This document shows, piece after piece, positions 34,013 through 43,459 of a DNA stretch of 64,000 bases (position 1 is the first letter of the stretch; each line of letters begins with the position of its first letter). This stretch comes from Atopostipes sp963558565 (GTDB lineage: Bacteria > Bacillota > Bacilli > Lactobacillales > Carnobacteriaceae_A): the NCBI GenBank assembly GCA_963558565.1, contig CAUWGX010000006.1, forward strand, positions 124,001 to 188,000. Direction: 5' to 3'. The position numbers and the translations under genes are program-made. Below the pieces are notes generated by a model, which saw only the letters and a program-made list of their open reading frames with translations, made no database searches and was not told the origin of the DNA.

Positions 34013-36280
34013 TTATTCTTCTAAATGCCAAATATCTTCATTGTAGTCAGCAATGGTTCGATCCGCCGAGAAAAAGCCTGCTTTGGCTATATTTGTTAAT
34101 GACTTTTTCTGCCAGATGACTTGATTTTCATAATCTTCATAAACTTTTTCTTTGACTGAAATAAATTCTTCTAAATCAATTAATGCCATAAAATAATCTT
34201 TATTTTTTATATCATGATATAAGCGACTTAAGTTCTCTTCGCTACCCAGTTGTAGCATTTTATCACTAACAATAAAATCGACTAAGGGTTGAATGGTTTC
34301 TTTCTCGTAATAATAACTAGGGTCATAACCATCTGTATCATATAAGTAGACAATATCTTCACTTGATCGGCCAAATGTATAAATATTTTCTTCGCCAACT
34401 AGTTCAGCAATTTCGACGTTCGCTCCATCGAGCGTAGCAATCGTCAAAGCACCATTTAACATAAATTTCATATTCCCCGTACCACTTGCTTCTTTAGAAG
34501 CTAATGAAATTTGTTCTGAAATATCGGCGGCTGGAATTAAATATTCAGCCTCACTTACATTATAATTTTCTACAAAAACAACCTGTAAATGTGGACGGAC
34601 TGCCTCATCTCTTTCAATTAACTCCGATAGCGTTAAAATCAAGTGAATGATATCTTGAGCAATTGTATAAGCTGAAGCTGCTTTTCCACCATAAAGGATA
34701 GTAATTGGCGTTTGAGGAATTTGCCCCTTTTTTATGGCCATATATTTATGAATAATGTAAAGCGCCAACATCTGTTGTCGTTTATATTCATGGATTCGTT
34801 TAATTTGCACATCGATAATCGAATTTTCGTTAATGGAAGTCGCTTGTGTACGTTCTAAGTGATTTTTCAATTGCTCTTTTTTCTCTCTTTTTATGTTATA
34901 TAATTCACTTAACACTTCAGTATCTTCTTGATAAGTCAGCAAGTGGGATAAATCACCATTTTTATGCCAATTCGTTCCAATTTTTTCATCTAAGAAATGG
35001 CTCAGTTCTGGATTCGCAGCCATTAACCATCGACGAAAAGTAATTCCATTGGTTTTGTTTGAAAATTCATTTGGATATATTTCATAAAAATCTTTTAACT
35101 CGTTCTCTTTTAATATTTCGGTATGCAGTTTAGAAACACCATTAGTACTAAATCCAAAATGGATCGCCATCCGCGCCATATGGACAATGTTATTTTTATC
35201 GATGATATGAACATGTGGTTGCCGTGGAAATTCTTCTTTGATTTTTTTATCTAACTTTTCAATAACTCCTGCAATCTCCGGCACTACTTCCTGTATATCT
35301 CCTAACGGCCACTTTTCTAGAGCTTCCGCAAGAATGGTATGGTTCGTAAACGCAACAATATTACGCGTAATATAAATAGCCTCTTCAAAATCCATCCCGT
35401 GTACGGCTGTCAAGAGACGCACAAACTCCGGGATAATAAAGGCAGGATGTGTGTCATTAATTTGAACGACGACATAATCGATTAAATCATGAAGATGGCT
35501 CCCTCGCTCTATTGCTTCTGCCAAGGCTAATTGCGCCGCATTTGAAACCATAAAATATTGTTGGTAAATACGTAATAAATTCCCATTGCGATCGGAATCA
35601 TCTGGATATAAAAATAACGTTAAATTTTCTTTTATATTTGTTTTATCAAAATGAATGGTGCCTTCTTCGATAATGTCACTAGTGACACTCGCCAAGTCAA
35701 ATAAACGCAGCTGATTCCGTGTCTCCTGATGATAGCCAATAACCTCAATATCATATAACGTAGAAGTCAATGTAAATTTACCAAAAGGAATTTCAAATGA
35801 TCGCTCTGATTTTGTTAGCCAATTCGGCTCAGAAAGCCATTCATCCGGCCGATAATTCTGTTTATTATTTTCGAAAACTTGCTGAAATAAACCAAAGTGG
35901 TAATTTAAACCAACGCCATCGCCATTCAAGCCTAACGTTGTTATCGAGTCTAAAAAGCAAGCCGCTAAACGACCTAACCCTCCATTCCCAAGTGAAGGTT
36001 CTTGTTCGGCTTCTTCTACCTCGAGTAAAGATTTCCCATGGTTAGCCAATTCCTCTTTTACTTCTTCATAGAGACCGAGGTTTAACAAATTATTCGTTAA
36101 GAGTTTCCCGATCAAAAATTCTGCTGAAACATAATATAGTTTACGCTTGGCGTGATTTTTAGCTAAATGTTTCGAGCGAGTTTGTACCAATTGCAGCAAC
36201 AAGTGATAAATTTCTTGATTTGTACAAGCAGCTAATGACTTTTGAAATTTTTCTTGGGCTTTACTCTCTAAATCAATCAT
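34013..36280 (-). CDS. glgP: Glycogen/maltodextrin phosphorylase
   Basis: 755 residues, GT35 family, pyridoxal-phosphate enzyme that releases glucose 1-phosphate from alpha-1,4-glucans. Visible: EPSLGNGGLGRLAACFLDS near residue 95 (substrate region), DTHPA.. in VVQINDTHPAF, IHEYKRQQM, and the PLP-binding lysine in EASGTGNMKFMLNG followed by TLDGANVEI. Slightly shorter than enteric MalP (about 800). It follows malQ by 12 bases, so the pair forms a malQ-glgP operon for maltodextrin breakdown. No other glycogen genes are adjacent, so MalP is an equally good name. Confidence 0.94.
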   Translation of the reverse strand: MIDLESKAQEKFQKSLAACTNQEIYHLLLQLVQTRSKHLAKNHAKRKLYYVSAEFLIGKLLTNNLLNLGLYEEVKEELANHGKSLLEVEEAEQEPSLGNGGLGRLAACFLDSITTLGLNGDGVGLNYHFGLFQQVFENNKQNYRPDEWLSEPNWLTKSERSFEIPFGKFTLTSTLYDIEVIGYHQETRNQLRLFDLASVTSDIIEEGTIHFDKTNIKENLTLFLYPDDSDRNGNLLRIYQQYFMVSNAAQLALAEAIERGSHLHDLIDYVVVQINDTHPAFIIPEFVRLLTAVHGMDFEEAIYITRNIVAFTNHTILAEALEKWPLGDIQEVVPEIAGVIEKLDKKIKEEFPRQPHVHIIDKNNIVHMARMAIHFGFSTNGVSKLHTEILKENELKDFYEIYPNEFSNKTNGITFRRWLMAANPELSHFLDEKIGTNWHKNGDLSHLLTYQEDTEVLSELYNIKREKKEQLKNHLERTQATSINENSIIDVQIKRIHEYKRQQMLALYIIHKYMAIKKGQIPQTPITILYGGKAASAYTIAQDIIHLILTLSELIERDEAVRPHLQVVFVENYNVSEAEYLIPAADISEQISLASKEASGTGNMKFMLNGALTIATLDGANVEIAELVGEENIYTFGRSSEDIVYLYDTDGYDPSYYYEKETIQPLVDFIVSDKMLQLGSEENLSRLYHDIKNKDYFMALIDLEEFISVKEKVYEDYENQVIWQKKSLTNIAKAGFFSADRTIADYNEDIWHLEE

Positions 36281-36292
36281 AAGGCTCTCCTT

Positions 36293-37864
36293 TTATTCTT
36301 TCTCGTCTATCTCTTCTTTTCCTTCGTTTATTCGTTCTAACTTCAATGTGGGTGTTTGCTTTTGATTGAAAGCTTCATTTAGGCGAAAATAAGTTTGCGT
36401 CCACTGAAGTAATTTTTCTTTCACATCGATGGTAATCGCCTCCGTCGTCATCCGCCAATCCCAATTATCTCCAATCGTTGAAGGAATATTCATCCGTCCT
36501 TCTTGACTGAGATGTAATAAGTCCTGCATCACGTAAATGGCTATCTTACTTTGTGAAGTGGCAATTTCACGGTTTAGGGCATCTGAAATATGTTCGCCTG
36601 CGCAACGTTTAAGATATAAATCGGCTTGATCTCGTTGCTCTGCATTTGCATAATTCAAATACCAATCAAGTGCTGTGGGATTATCATGGGTCCCGACATA
36701 AGCGATGGTATTTTTTTCATAATGATGGGGTAAGTCTAAGCTGTCCGTTCCGGAAAATCCATTCTGAAGAATTTTCATTCCAGGAAATCCGGTGTCTTCT
36801 CGCATAGCGATCACTTCATCTGTGATATAACCAAGGTCTTCCGCAATAATTTTTAGCTCGCCAAGTTCTTTTGTTATTTTATGGAATAAACGCACTCCTG
36901 GCCCCAACTTCCATTCGCCTGTAGCCGCTGTCTCAGCGCCAAATGGAATTTCCCAATAGCTTTCGAAACCACGAAAATGATCAATTCGTACCGCATCATA
37001 TAACTTAAAACTTTCGCGCATTCGCTGAACCCACCACTCATAATCCGTCTGGCTCATATATTCCCAGTCATATAAGGGGTTGCCCCAATACTGACCTACT
37101 GCAGAGAAAGTATCTGGCGGCACACCAGCAACCGCCGTTGGTTTTCCTTTTTTATCCACTAAAAATAACTCAGGGGTCGTCCACATCTCAACACTGTCCC
37201 GCGCCACATAAATAGGCATATCTCCAATAATGAAAATATTATGTTTATTAGCATATGTTTTTAAGCTTTGCCATTGTTTAAAAAACCAATATTGCGTCAC
37301 CAAATGATAATTCAACTCGTCCTTATTTTCTGTACAGTAGTCTTGAACAATTTTTTGATCATATTTTCGAAATTTTTCAGGCCATTCATACCACGGTTTT
37401 AATCCCTGTCCTTCTTTGACCGTCATATATTGCGCGAAAGGCATTAACCATGATTCGTTTTCTGTAATAAAATGTTGATACTCCTCTGTTTTTAAACCTT
37501 CTTCTTCAACAAACTTAGAAACAGCTTCAGTTAACAAGGGTCGACGATTTTTAAAGATTTTTTCATAATTTACTTTCAGAGGGTTGTCCCCAAAATCAGC
37601 TTCTTCTACTGCTGATTCTTTTATATAACCTTCTTTGACTAACCCTTCAAGATCAATAAAATGAGGATTACCTGCAAACGCCGAAAACGATTGGTAAGGA
37701 GAATCGCCGTAACTCGTCGTGGTTAAAGGTAAAATTTGCCAGTATTTTTGTCCTGTTTCAACTAAAAAGTCTACAAAATCATACGCGGTTTGACCAAAAG
37801 AACCGATCCCATATTTATTAGGTAATGAAGAAATGTGCAAGAGTACGCCACTCGTTCTTTCCAT
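36293..37864 (-). CDS. malQ: 4-alpha-glucanotransferase (amylomaltase)
   Basis: 523 residues, GH77. Transfers alpha-1,4-glucan segments between maltodextrins, making chains long enough for phosphorolysis. N-terminal GVLLHISSLPNKYGIGSFG is the family start; catalytic elements YDAVRIDHFRGFESYWEIP (nucleophile Asp), IIAEDLGYIT (acid/base Glu) and YVGTHDNPTALDWYL (third Asp) are intact. First gene of the malQ-glgP unit, transcribed from a promoter with a LacI-type operator at its -35 element and divergent from the regulator. Confidence 0.96.
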   Translation of the reverse strand: MERTSGVLLHISSLPNKYGIGSFGQTAYDFVDFLVETGQKYWQILPLTTTSYGDSPYQSFSAFAGNPHFIDLEGLVKEGYIKESAVEEADFGDNPLKVNYEKIFKNRRPLLTEAVSKFVEEEGLKTEEYQHFITENESWLMPFAQYMTVKEGQGLKPWYEWPEKFRKYDQKIVQDYCTENKDELNYHLVTQYWFFKQWQSLKTYANKHNIFIIGDMPIYVARDSVEMWTTPELFLVDKKGKPTAVAGVPPDTFSAVGQYWGNPLYDWEYMSQTDYEWWVQRMRESFKLYDAVRIDHFRGFESYWEIPFGAETAATGEWKLGPGVRLFHKITKELGELKIIAEDLGYITDEVIAMREDTGFPGMKILQNGFSGTDSLDLPHHYEKNTIAYVGTHDNPTALDWYLNYANAEQRDQADLYLKRCAGEHISDALNREIATSQSKIAIYVMQDLLHLSQEGRMNIPSTIGDNWDWRMTTEAITIDVKEKLLQWTQTYFRLNEAFNQKQTPTLKLERINEGKEEIDEKE

Positions 37865-37898
37865 CTAAAAAACCTCCTCTTCCTATTTTATTTTCTAT

Positions 37899-37936
37899 AT
37901 TATACGATTAAGTAACTTTTTGTGCAACCGCTTTCT
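37899..37936 (-). promoter_or_regulatory. malQ-glgP promoter with LacI/CcpA-type operator
   Basis: Minus strand TTGCAC (37927-37922), 17-base spacer, TATAAT (37904-37899). The plus-strand string TGCAACCGCTTTCT (37923-37936) matches the operator/cre pattern TGNAANCGNTNNCA at all but the last position and covers the -35 hexamer, so binding by MalR or CcpA would block initiation. Confidence 0.72.
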
Positions 37937-37964
37937 TTATTTTCTCTCTCCTCTCTCTATTTCA

Positions 37965-37993
37965 TTGAAAACGAATACATGATTGTCTATAAT
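37965..37993 (+). promoter_or_regulatory. malR promoter with LacI/CcpA-type operator
   Basis: TTGAAA (37965-37970), 17-base spacer, TATAAT (37988-37993). TGAAAACGAATACA (37966-37979) overlaps the -35 and matches TGNAANCGNTNNCA except for one position, indicating autoregulation or catabolite control. Confidence 0.72.
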
Positions 37994-38021
37994 AAGCTTA
38001 GTATAATTGAAAGGAATAATA

Positions 38022-39032
38022 ATGATGCCTATTACAATAAGAGACGTAGCCAAAAAAGCTGGAGTTGCCCCTTCAACTGTCTCTCGAGTAGTTGCTGATA
38101 GTTCTTCAATTAGTGGAAAAACAAAAGAAAAAGTTAGAAAAGTGATGGACGAATTAAACTATTTTCCTAATGCCAATGCGCAAAGGCTTGCAGGGAGTCG
38201 TTCTAAAACGCTCGGGCTTGTATTACCTTCAGCTTCCGATGCTTTTTACCAAAACCCTTTCTTTCCAACCGTATTACGCGGGATTAATTATGCGATGTCC
38301 CAAAATGATTACTCGATTCTCTTATCTTCTGGCCAAACGAATCATCAAAGACTCAAGCACATTCAAAAAATTGTACGTGGCAAACAAGTAGAAGGTTTAA
38401 TTTTCTTATACGCTACGAAAGATGATCCCTTATTAGCTTTTGCGCAAGAGTCTGCTATTCCTTCAGTAGTGGTCGGTTCACCGGGAGATGCTAAGGTCCA
38501 TCTTGTCGATAATGATAATGAAGAACTCGGACGAATAGCTACTGAGCACCTCATTAAAAAAGGTTGTGAGAAGATTGCATATATTGGAGGGGATATGGAT
38601 CAATTCTTTATTTTAGATCGATTAAAGGGCTATAAACAAGCGCTTGTAGCCAATAGTCTCCCTTTTCAAGAACATTTTATTCACAATGATTTTTCTTTTC
38701 TTGCTTTAGATGGTTATCATTTAGCGCAAAACACATTGAAATTCGCACAATATGATGGGCTAGTTATTGCGGATGAACTTGTCGCTGAAGGCATTCAAAA
38801 GGCGCTTACTGAAGAAAAGAACACACAAATTAAAACGATGAGTTTTAAAGCTTACGAACATCCCTTGTACCGACCGCTGACCGAAGAGTTTTATATCAAT
38901 TTGAATAGTCATCTCCTGGGAAATCGTGCCGTTGAAATTTTATTTGACGCCCTAGCAGACAAAGAAGCATCTAAACAACGATATATTCATGAGTATATTT
39001 CAGCGGATATTGTACCTGTTCGTGAAGATTGA
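38022..39032 (+). CDS. malR: LacI-family transcriptional regulator, MalR-like
   Basis: 336 residues. N-terminal LacI helix-turn-helix (ITIRDVAKKAGVAPSTVSRV, residues about 3-22) with hinge helix around residue 55 (ANAQRLAGSRSKTLGLVLP), then a periplasmic-binding-like effector domain with the family's C-terminal dimer segment. ATG 38022 follows AAAGGA by 7 bases; the TTG at 38007 overlaps it. Its place between malQ-glgP (divergent) and a GH13-type gene suggests it senses maltose or maltodextrin; the effector cannot be read from sequence. Confidence 0.88.
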   Translation: MMPITIRDVAKKAGVAPSTVSRVVADSSSISGKTKEKVRKVMDELNYFPNANAQRLAGSRSKTLGLVLPSASDAFYQNPFFPTVLRGINYAMSQNDYSILLSSGQTNHQRLKHIQKIVRGKQVEGLIFLYATKDDPLLAFAQESAIPSVVVGSPGDAKVHLVDNDNEELGRIATEHLIKKGCEKIAYIGGDMDQFFILDRLKGYKQALVANSLPFQEHFIHNDFSFLALDGYHLAQNTLKFAQYDGLVIADELVAEGIQKALTEEKNTQIKTMSFKAYEHPLYRPLTEEFYINLNSHLLGNRAVEILFDALADKEASKQRYIHEYISADIVPVRED

Positions 39033-39100
39033 TTTTATTCTGATAGATGATTTTTTAAATTATAAAGACAAACAAATTGTTACATCAAGGAGGTTGCTCC

Positions 39101-40384
39101 ATGGCTAAGGATACGCCCCAACAATGGCGAGCACTTAATATTTATAGTCTTCAAGTTCGAAATTTTACGAAAGCTGGAACATTCAATGCAATTCATTCTG
39201 ACCTCGACCGCATTCATTACTTAGGAACAGACGTTATCTTATTTCTCCCGTTTTATCCAATGATTGACGAGACAAATGCTGACGACTCTCCCTATAAGAT
39301 GAGAGATCTGTACCAAATTGACTCTACTTATGGGACGAAAGAAGAATTTGTCCTATTAGTTAAAGAAATTCACAAAAGAAATATGAAAGTTATGATTGAT
39401 ATCGGCTTTAATCATACAGCAGATCCTATCTTACTTACGGAACATCCTGAGTGGTTTGGCCAAAAGTCCAAAAGTAAAAGCATTCAAAAAATAGATGATC
39501 CAGCCGATCTTATTATTTTAGACGATGGAGATCAAGGTCTTTGGGAAGACCAAATCGAAATTCTTAAAGAGTGGGCCCACTGGGTGGATGGTTTTCATTG
39601 TCAGACGGCTTCTCTCATTCCGATCGAATTTTGGGAGAAGGCTCGCGCAGAAATACAAAAAATTAAGCCGCATTTTATTTGGTTAGCAGAAACGTTAGAA
39701 CCCGACTTAATTCAACGAATACGTCAGGAACACCTTATTGCTTATAGCGACAGTGAGCTTTATACTGCTTTTGATTTGACCTATGATTATGACGTGCAGG
39801 AAGATCATGAAGCGTATTTAAAGGGAGATATACCGTTATCGAAATATATTAGAATTCTACAGCGTCAAGATACAACTTATCCTTGGAATTATGTGAAGCT
39901 TCGTTTTTTAGAAAATCATAAATATGATCGAATCGTCAATTTTTTACCTGATATTGATAGTTTAATTCAATGGACCGCTTTTAATTACTTACAAAAAGGA
40001 GCCGTGTTAATTTACAGTGGCCAAGAAGTTGCCGCTAAAAACTTTCCCGCTCTGTTGGAGAAAGAGCCGATTGATTGGAATACCGGTATTAATTTAAGTA
40101 GTTATATGGCCCACTTAGCGCAAATAAAAAAAGATTATATTCCTACAGCTAATGTGGAGTATACTTTGAAAGCTTTCGATGCGTTAGAAACAATCGTTAT
40201 GTATTATGTTGACGAAGAAGAAAAAAGGATTGGTGTCTTTAATTTGAAACACAAAATAGGCAAAGTCCCTATTGATATCCCAGATGGTGAATATCAAAAC
40301 TTACTAAATAATCACCCGATAGAAATTGTAGAAGGTCATTTAGAGTTGACAGAATCCCCTGTATTTTTCATTGGAAGCTATTAA
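39101..40384 (+). CDS. GH13-like alpha-amylase-family protein with degenerate active site
   Basis: 427 residues with the TIM-barrel layout of GH13. Region I is DIGFNHTADP (D100, H105). In region II the expected G-F-R-x-D-x-A is GFHCQTA: the nucleophile Asp is Gln168 and the Arg is His166. Region III keeps the acid/base Glu (LAETLE, E197). Region IV reads ENHKYDRI, so the third carboxylate (Asp of NHD) is Lys274. The rest of the fold and the C-terminal beta domain look intact and in frame. Either a maltodextrin-binding pseudoenzyme or a decaying gene. ATG 39101 follows AGGAGG; located 68 bases after malR, likely cotranscribed. Confidence 0.8.
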   Translation: MAKDTPQQWRALNIYSLQVRNFTKAGTFNAIHSDLDRIHYLGTDVILFLPFYPMIDETNADDSPYKMRDLYQIDSTYGTKEEFVLLVKEIHKRNMKVMIDIGFNHTADPILLTEHPEWFGQKSKSKSIQKIDDPADLIILDDGDQGLWEDQIEILKEWAHWVDGFHCQTASLIPIEFWEKARAEIQKIKPHFIWLAETLEPDLIQRIRQEHLIAYSDSELYTAFDLTYDYDVQEDHEAYLKGDIPLSKYIRILQRQDTTYPWNYVKLRFLENHKYDRIVNFLPDIDSLIQWTAFNYLQKGAVLIYSGQEVAAKNFPALLEKEPIDWNTGINLSSYMAHLAQIKKDYIPTANVEYTLKAFDALETIVMYYVDEEEKRIGVFNLKHKIGKVPIDIPDGEYQNLLNNHPIEIVEGHLELTESPVFFIGSY

Positions 40385-40430
40385 AAAAACGGATATTGCT
40401 TGATATGAGAGCAATATCCGTTCATTTTTT
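40383..40430. terminator. Bidirectional terminator, GH13-like gene / metQ
   Basis: AACGGATATTGCT / AGCAATATCCGTT stem with T-run on plus and A-run (T-run on minus) before it. Confidence 0.88.
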
Positions 40431-41280
40431 ATTCTTCTGTGACAGGGACCACTGCGCCATCCCAAGTATCTAAAATAAATTCTTGTGTTTCTTCAGATTT
40501 TAAAACTTCAATTAAGCGGGCAATCGCTGGATTATCCTCATCTTCTGAACGAATGGCCACCACGTTACCATAAGGCGAAGAAGATTTCTCGACGGCAATC
40601 GCATCTTCTAAAGGATTTAAACCATGATCAACCGCAAAGTTTGAGTTAATAAAGACAACGTCGCCTTCATCTTGATCGAGTAATGTCGGCATTAAAGCTG
40701 GATCATATTCGTATTCAAATTGTAAATTCAGCGGATTTTCAGCAATGTCATCAAAAGAAGCAGTCGTCAAATCAACATCTTCCTCTACCGTAAGCAGGCC
40801 GGCATCTTGTAAGATAGCAAGCACTCGGCCATAGTCCGGTGCATTACTACTGACAAGAATCGTTGCACCTTCAGGTAAATCTTCCAAATTCTCATGACGT
40901 TGAGAAAAAGCACCGATCGGTTCAAGATGGATCGAACCCGCATTCACAAAATCATAATTATTTTCAGCCACCGCATCTTCAAAGAACGGCTCATGTTGGA
41001 AATAGTTCGCATCAATATCGCCTTCATCCAAAGCCACATTAGGAATCACATAATCATTATATCGTTCAATCTCTACGGTAATTCCTTCTTCTTCCAACGT
41101 TGGAATCACATGTTCAATAATCTCCGCATGTGGCACGTTTGAAGCTCCGACTCGAATCGTTGTTTCTTCTGTTTCATTAGTGTCCGTAGCTGTATCAGTT
41201 GCTTCCTCATTTCCACAAGCCGCTAACAGTAAGCCAGCTCCGACTAAACTAATCCCTTTTATCCATTGTTTGACTTTCAT
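40429..41280 (-). CDS. metQ: Methionine ABC transporter substrate-binding lipoprotein
   Basis: 283 residues. Lipoprotein signal with lipobox LLAACGN (Cys about residue 22), then the NlpA/MetQ fold: IRVGASNVPHAEIIEHV, DYVIPNVALDEGDIDANYFQH and YGNVVAIRSED are family hallmarks. Binds methionine outside the membrane and delivers it to MetNP. Last gene of the T-box controlled metNPQ operon, 35 bases after metP. Confidence 0.94.
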   Translation of the reverse strand: MKVKQWIKGISLVGAGLLLAACGNEEATDTATDTNETEETTIRVGASNVPHAEIIEHVIPTLEEEGITVEIERYNDYVIPNVALDEGDIDANYFQHEPFFEDAVAENNYDFVNAGSIHLEPIGAFSQRHENLEDLPEGATILVSSNAPDYGRVLAILQDAGLLTVEEDVDLTTASFDDIAENPLNLQFEYEYDPALMPTLLDQDEGDVVFINSNFAVDHGLNPLEDAIAVEKSSSPYGNVVAIRSEDEDNPAIARLIEVLKSEETQEFILDTWDGAVVPVTEE

Positions 41281-41315
41281 ATTTTTTCCTCCTAAATGGT
41301 TCTTTCTTTATTTTT

Positions 41316-42023
41316 TTAACGTTTATCAATGCTGTTCACTAGTAAATCTCCGATGGTCTGGATAATAAATACCAGAATTAAAATAAGAATCGTGGCGACT
41401 AAAGTAACGGTTGGCTGACTTCGTTGAAAACCTTCCAAATAGGCTAAGTTTCCTAAACCGCCGGCTCCGATAACCCCAGCCATTGCCGTATAACCAACCA
41501 ATGAGATTGTTGTAGTGGTTATACCCGCTATAATGGACGGTAAGCTTTCAGGAATGAGAACTTTCAGTATAATTTCTGCTTTATTTGCCCCCATTGATTC
41601 AGCTGCTTCAATGACTCCTCGATCGATTTCACGAAAGCCTGTCTCGACTAGACGGCCATAAAAAGGTGCAGATGCCAAAACCAAAGCTGGAAGACCGGCA
41701 GTTGGACCAGTCATACTCCCAACCAATTCCTTTGTAAAAGGAATCAGTAGCACAATGAGTATAATAAAGGGAATCGAACGAAATATATTAACAAAAAAAG
41801 CAACGACTTGATGGATAATTTTCGAGAATAAATTATTTTTTTCGCCCGTTTCGAATAAAATTAAGCCCAGTATAATTCCTAAAAAGAAGACCACAATAAC
41901 TGACACAAAAGTCATGTAAATAGTTTCTAAGGAAGCGTCATAGACTCGCTCCCAATTCACATCAGAAAATTCAAAATATTGTGAAATAATACTCTGTCCG
42001 ATACTATTCTGCGTCAACATCAT
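41316..42023 (-). CDS. metP: Methionine ABC transporter permease
   Basis: 235 residues with five to six membrane helices and the binding-protein-dependent transport EAA loop EAAESMGANKAEIILKVLIPESL (about residues 135-157; first 20 shown by position). Family MetI/MetP. The start overlaps the end of metN by 20 bases, with GGAGGAG just upstream. Works as a dimer with MetN. Confidence 0.94.
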   Translation of the reverse strand: MMLTQNSIGQSIISQYFEFSDVNWERVYDASLETIYMTFVSVIVVFFLGIILGLILFETGEKNNLFSKIIHQVVAFFVNIFRSIPFIILIVLLIPFTKELVGSMTGPTAGLPALVLASAPFYGRLVETGFREIDRGVIEAAESMGANKAEIILKVLIPESLPSIIAGITTTTISLVGYTAMAGVIGAGGLGNLAYLEGFQRSQPTVTLVATILILILVFIIQTIGDLLVNSIDKR

Positions 42024-43044
42024 TTATCTCCTCCGTCTCCACATTCATACGCTTAAATTCAGCGATTGCTTGTTTAATGTTTTCTTTATCCCCAAGAATT
42101 TGAACGTATAAAGAGCCTAATAAAGTCTCTTGCGTAGATTGTATATTGCCTTGGATAATATTGATATCTACTTCATAATCACGGCTAATTTTCGAAATAA
42201 TCGGTGATTGTGTACTCCCACCATGGAATTTCAAATGAAGCAATTGCCCATGGGGGAACTCTTGGGTAAGTTTTTCAAACACATCGTCGGTATTTTCACT
42301 ATCTGGATCCGTGTCTTGACGAATAAAGCGTTTAGTTGCTTGGTTTTGTGGGTTTTTAAAAATATCCACAACGTCCCCTTCTTCAATAATATTTCCTGCT
42401 TCCATCACAGCCACACGTTTACAAATTTTTCGAATCACATTCATCTCATGGGTAATAACCACAATCGTTAAATTTAAGCGTCGGTTAATATCAACGAGTA
42501 AATCTAAGACGTCTTCTGTTGTTTGGGGGTCAAGTGAGCTGGTCGCTTCGTCGCAAAGTAAAACTTCCGGGTCATTCGCTAATGCTCGCGCAATTCCTAC
42601 TCGCTGTTTTTGCCCACCAGAAAGTTGTGACGGATAAGCATCCTCTCTTCCTTCTAGCCCTACAAGTCCGATTAACTCTTCGGCTTTCCTGTCTCTTTCT
42701 CCTTGAGGGACATTGGCGATTTCAAGGGGTAAAAGAATATTTTCTTTTACTGTACGACTCCAAAGTAAATTAAAATGTTGAAAAATCATTCCTATTTTTT
42801 GTCGTCTTTCACGGAGTTCTTTTCGCGATAAATTATTTAAATTTTCGCCATTAATCAACACATCGCCTGTCGTCGGCTGTTCTAGACCATTTAACATCCG
42901 GATTAAGGTACTCTTCCCTGCTCCTGAATACCCGATAATGCCGTATATTTCTCCTTCGTCAATTGACAAAGACACATCATCCACAGCGGTGACTGAATGT
43001 TTTTTTCCTTCATAAGTTTTATTGATATGGTTTAATGTAATCAT
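42004..43044 (-). CDS. metN: Methionine ABC transporter ATP-binding protein
   Basis: 346 residues. ABC ATPase with Walker A GYSGAGKSTL (about 38-47), signature LSGGQKQRVGIARAL, Walker B VLLCDEATSSLD and H-loop ITHE; a C-terminal NIL/ACT-like domain (about 265-340, FHGGSTQSPIISKISRDYEV) that senses methionine and gives trans-inhibition. First gene of the operon behind a Met T-box. Confidence 0.96.
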   Translation of the reverse strand: MITLNHINKTYEGKKHSVTAVDDVSLSIDEGEIYGIIGYSGAGKSTLIRMLNGLEQPTTGDVLINGENLNNLSRKELRERRQKIGMIFQHFNLLWSRTVKENILLPLEIANVPQGERDRKAEELIGLVGLEGREDAYPSQLSGGQKQRVGIARALANDPEVLLCDEATSSLDPQTTEDVLDLLVDINRRLNLTIVVITHEMNVIRKICKRVAVMEAGNIIEEGDVVDIFKNPQNQATKRFIRQDTDPDSENTDDVFEKLTQEFPHGQLLHLKFHGGSTQSPIISKISRDYEVDINIIQGNIQSTQETLLGSLYVQILGDKENIKQAIAEFKRMNVETEEINDVDAE

Positions 43045-43069
43045 GGAAATCCTCCTCCTTATTTTAGAA

Positions 43070-43400
43070 ACAAAAAAAAGCTCTCATCCTTTGAATACTA
43101 CTCATTCAAAAAGGACGAAAGCTTTCTTTCGTGTTACCACCTTTAAACGTTGCCTCATCACTGAAACAACCTCAGCCAGTACGTAGACAAATCGATCATC
43201 TATTATACCGAGGCACGTTATCGGGTGCTACCGGGATTGATTTACGTTGAACGTTCATCAATCCTTCTCAAAGACCATTTTCGGCTTCTTCCTTCAGACC
43301 TCTTTCACCAAACGAGGCTCTCTGTGCATGTTTCCAAAGCTTACTCTTCTTTTCAAAGTTTTTATATTATTTAATTAAATGCATTCTTGCGTCTAAGTTA
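43070..43400 (-). promoter_or_regulatory. T-box riboswitch, methionine specific
   Basis: The conserved AGGTGGTAACACG antiterminator sequence is near 43144-43132, the AGAAGAGTA GA-motif of stem I near 43350-43342, and a proposed AUG specifier at 43278-43276. A long terminator hairpin (AGCT.TC.TCCTTT.GAAT arms, then eight T) lies at about 43121-43072, just ahead of metN. Confidence 0.9.
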
Positions 43401-43406
43401 TCTAAT

Positions 43407-43435
43407 ATCTTAGCAGATTAAAAAATAAGTGTCAA
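43407..43435 (-). promoter_or_regulatory. metNPQ promoter
   Basis: Perfect TTGACA (43435-43430), 17-base spacer, TAAGAT (43412-43407) on the minus strand, about 10 bases upstream of the T-box leader. Confidence 0.85.
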
Positions 43436-43459
43436 CTGTCTTTTTAAGCTTCTCTCTTT

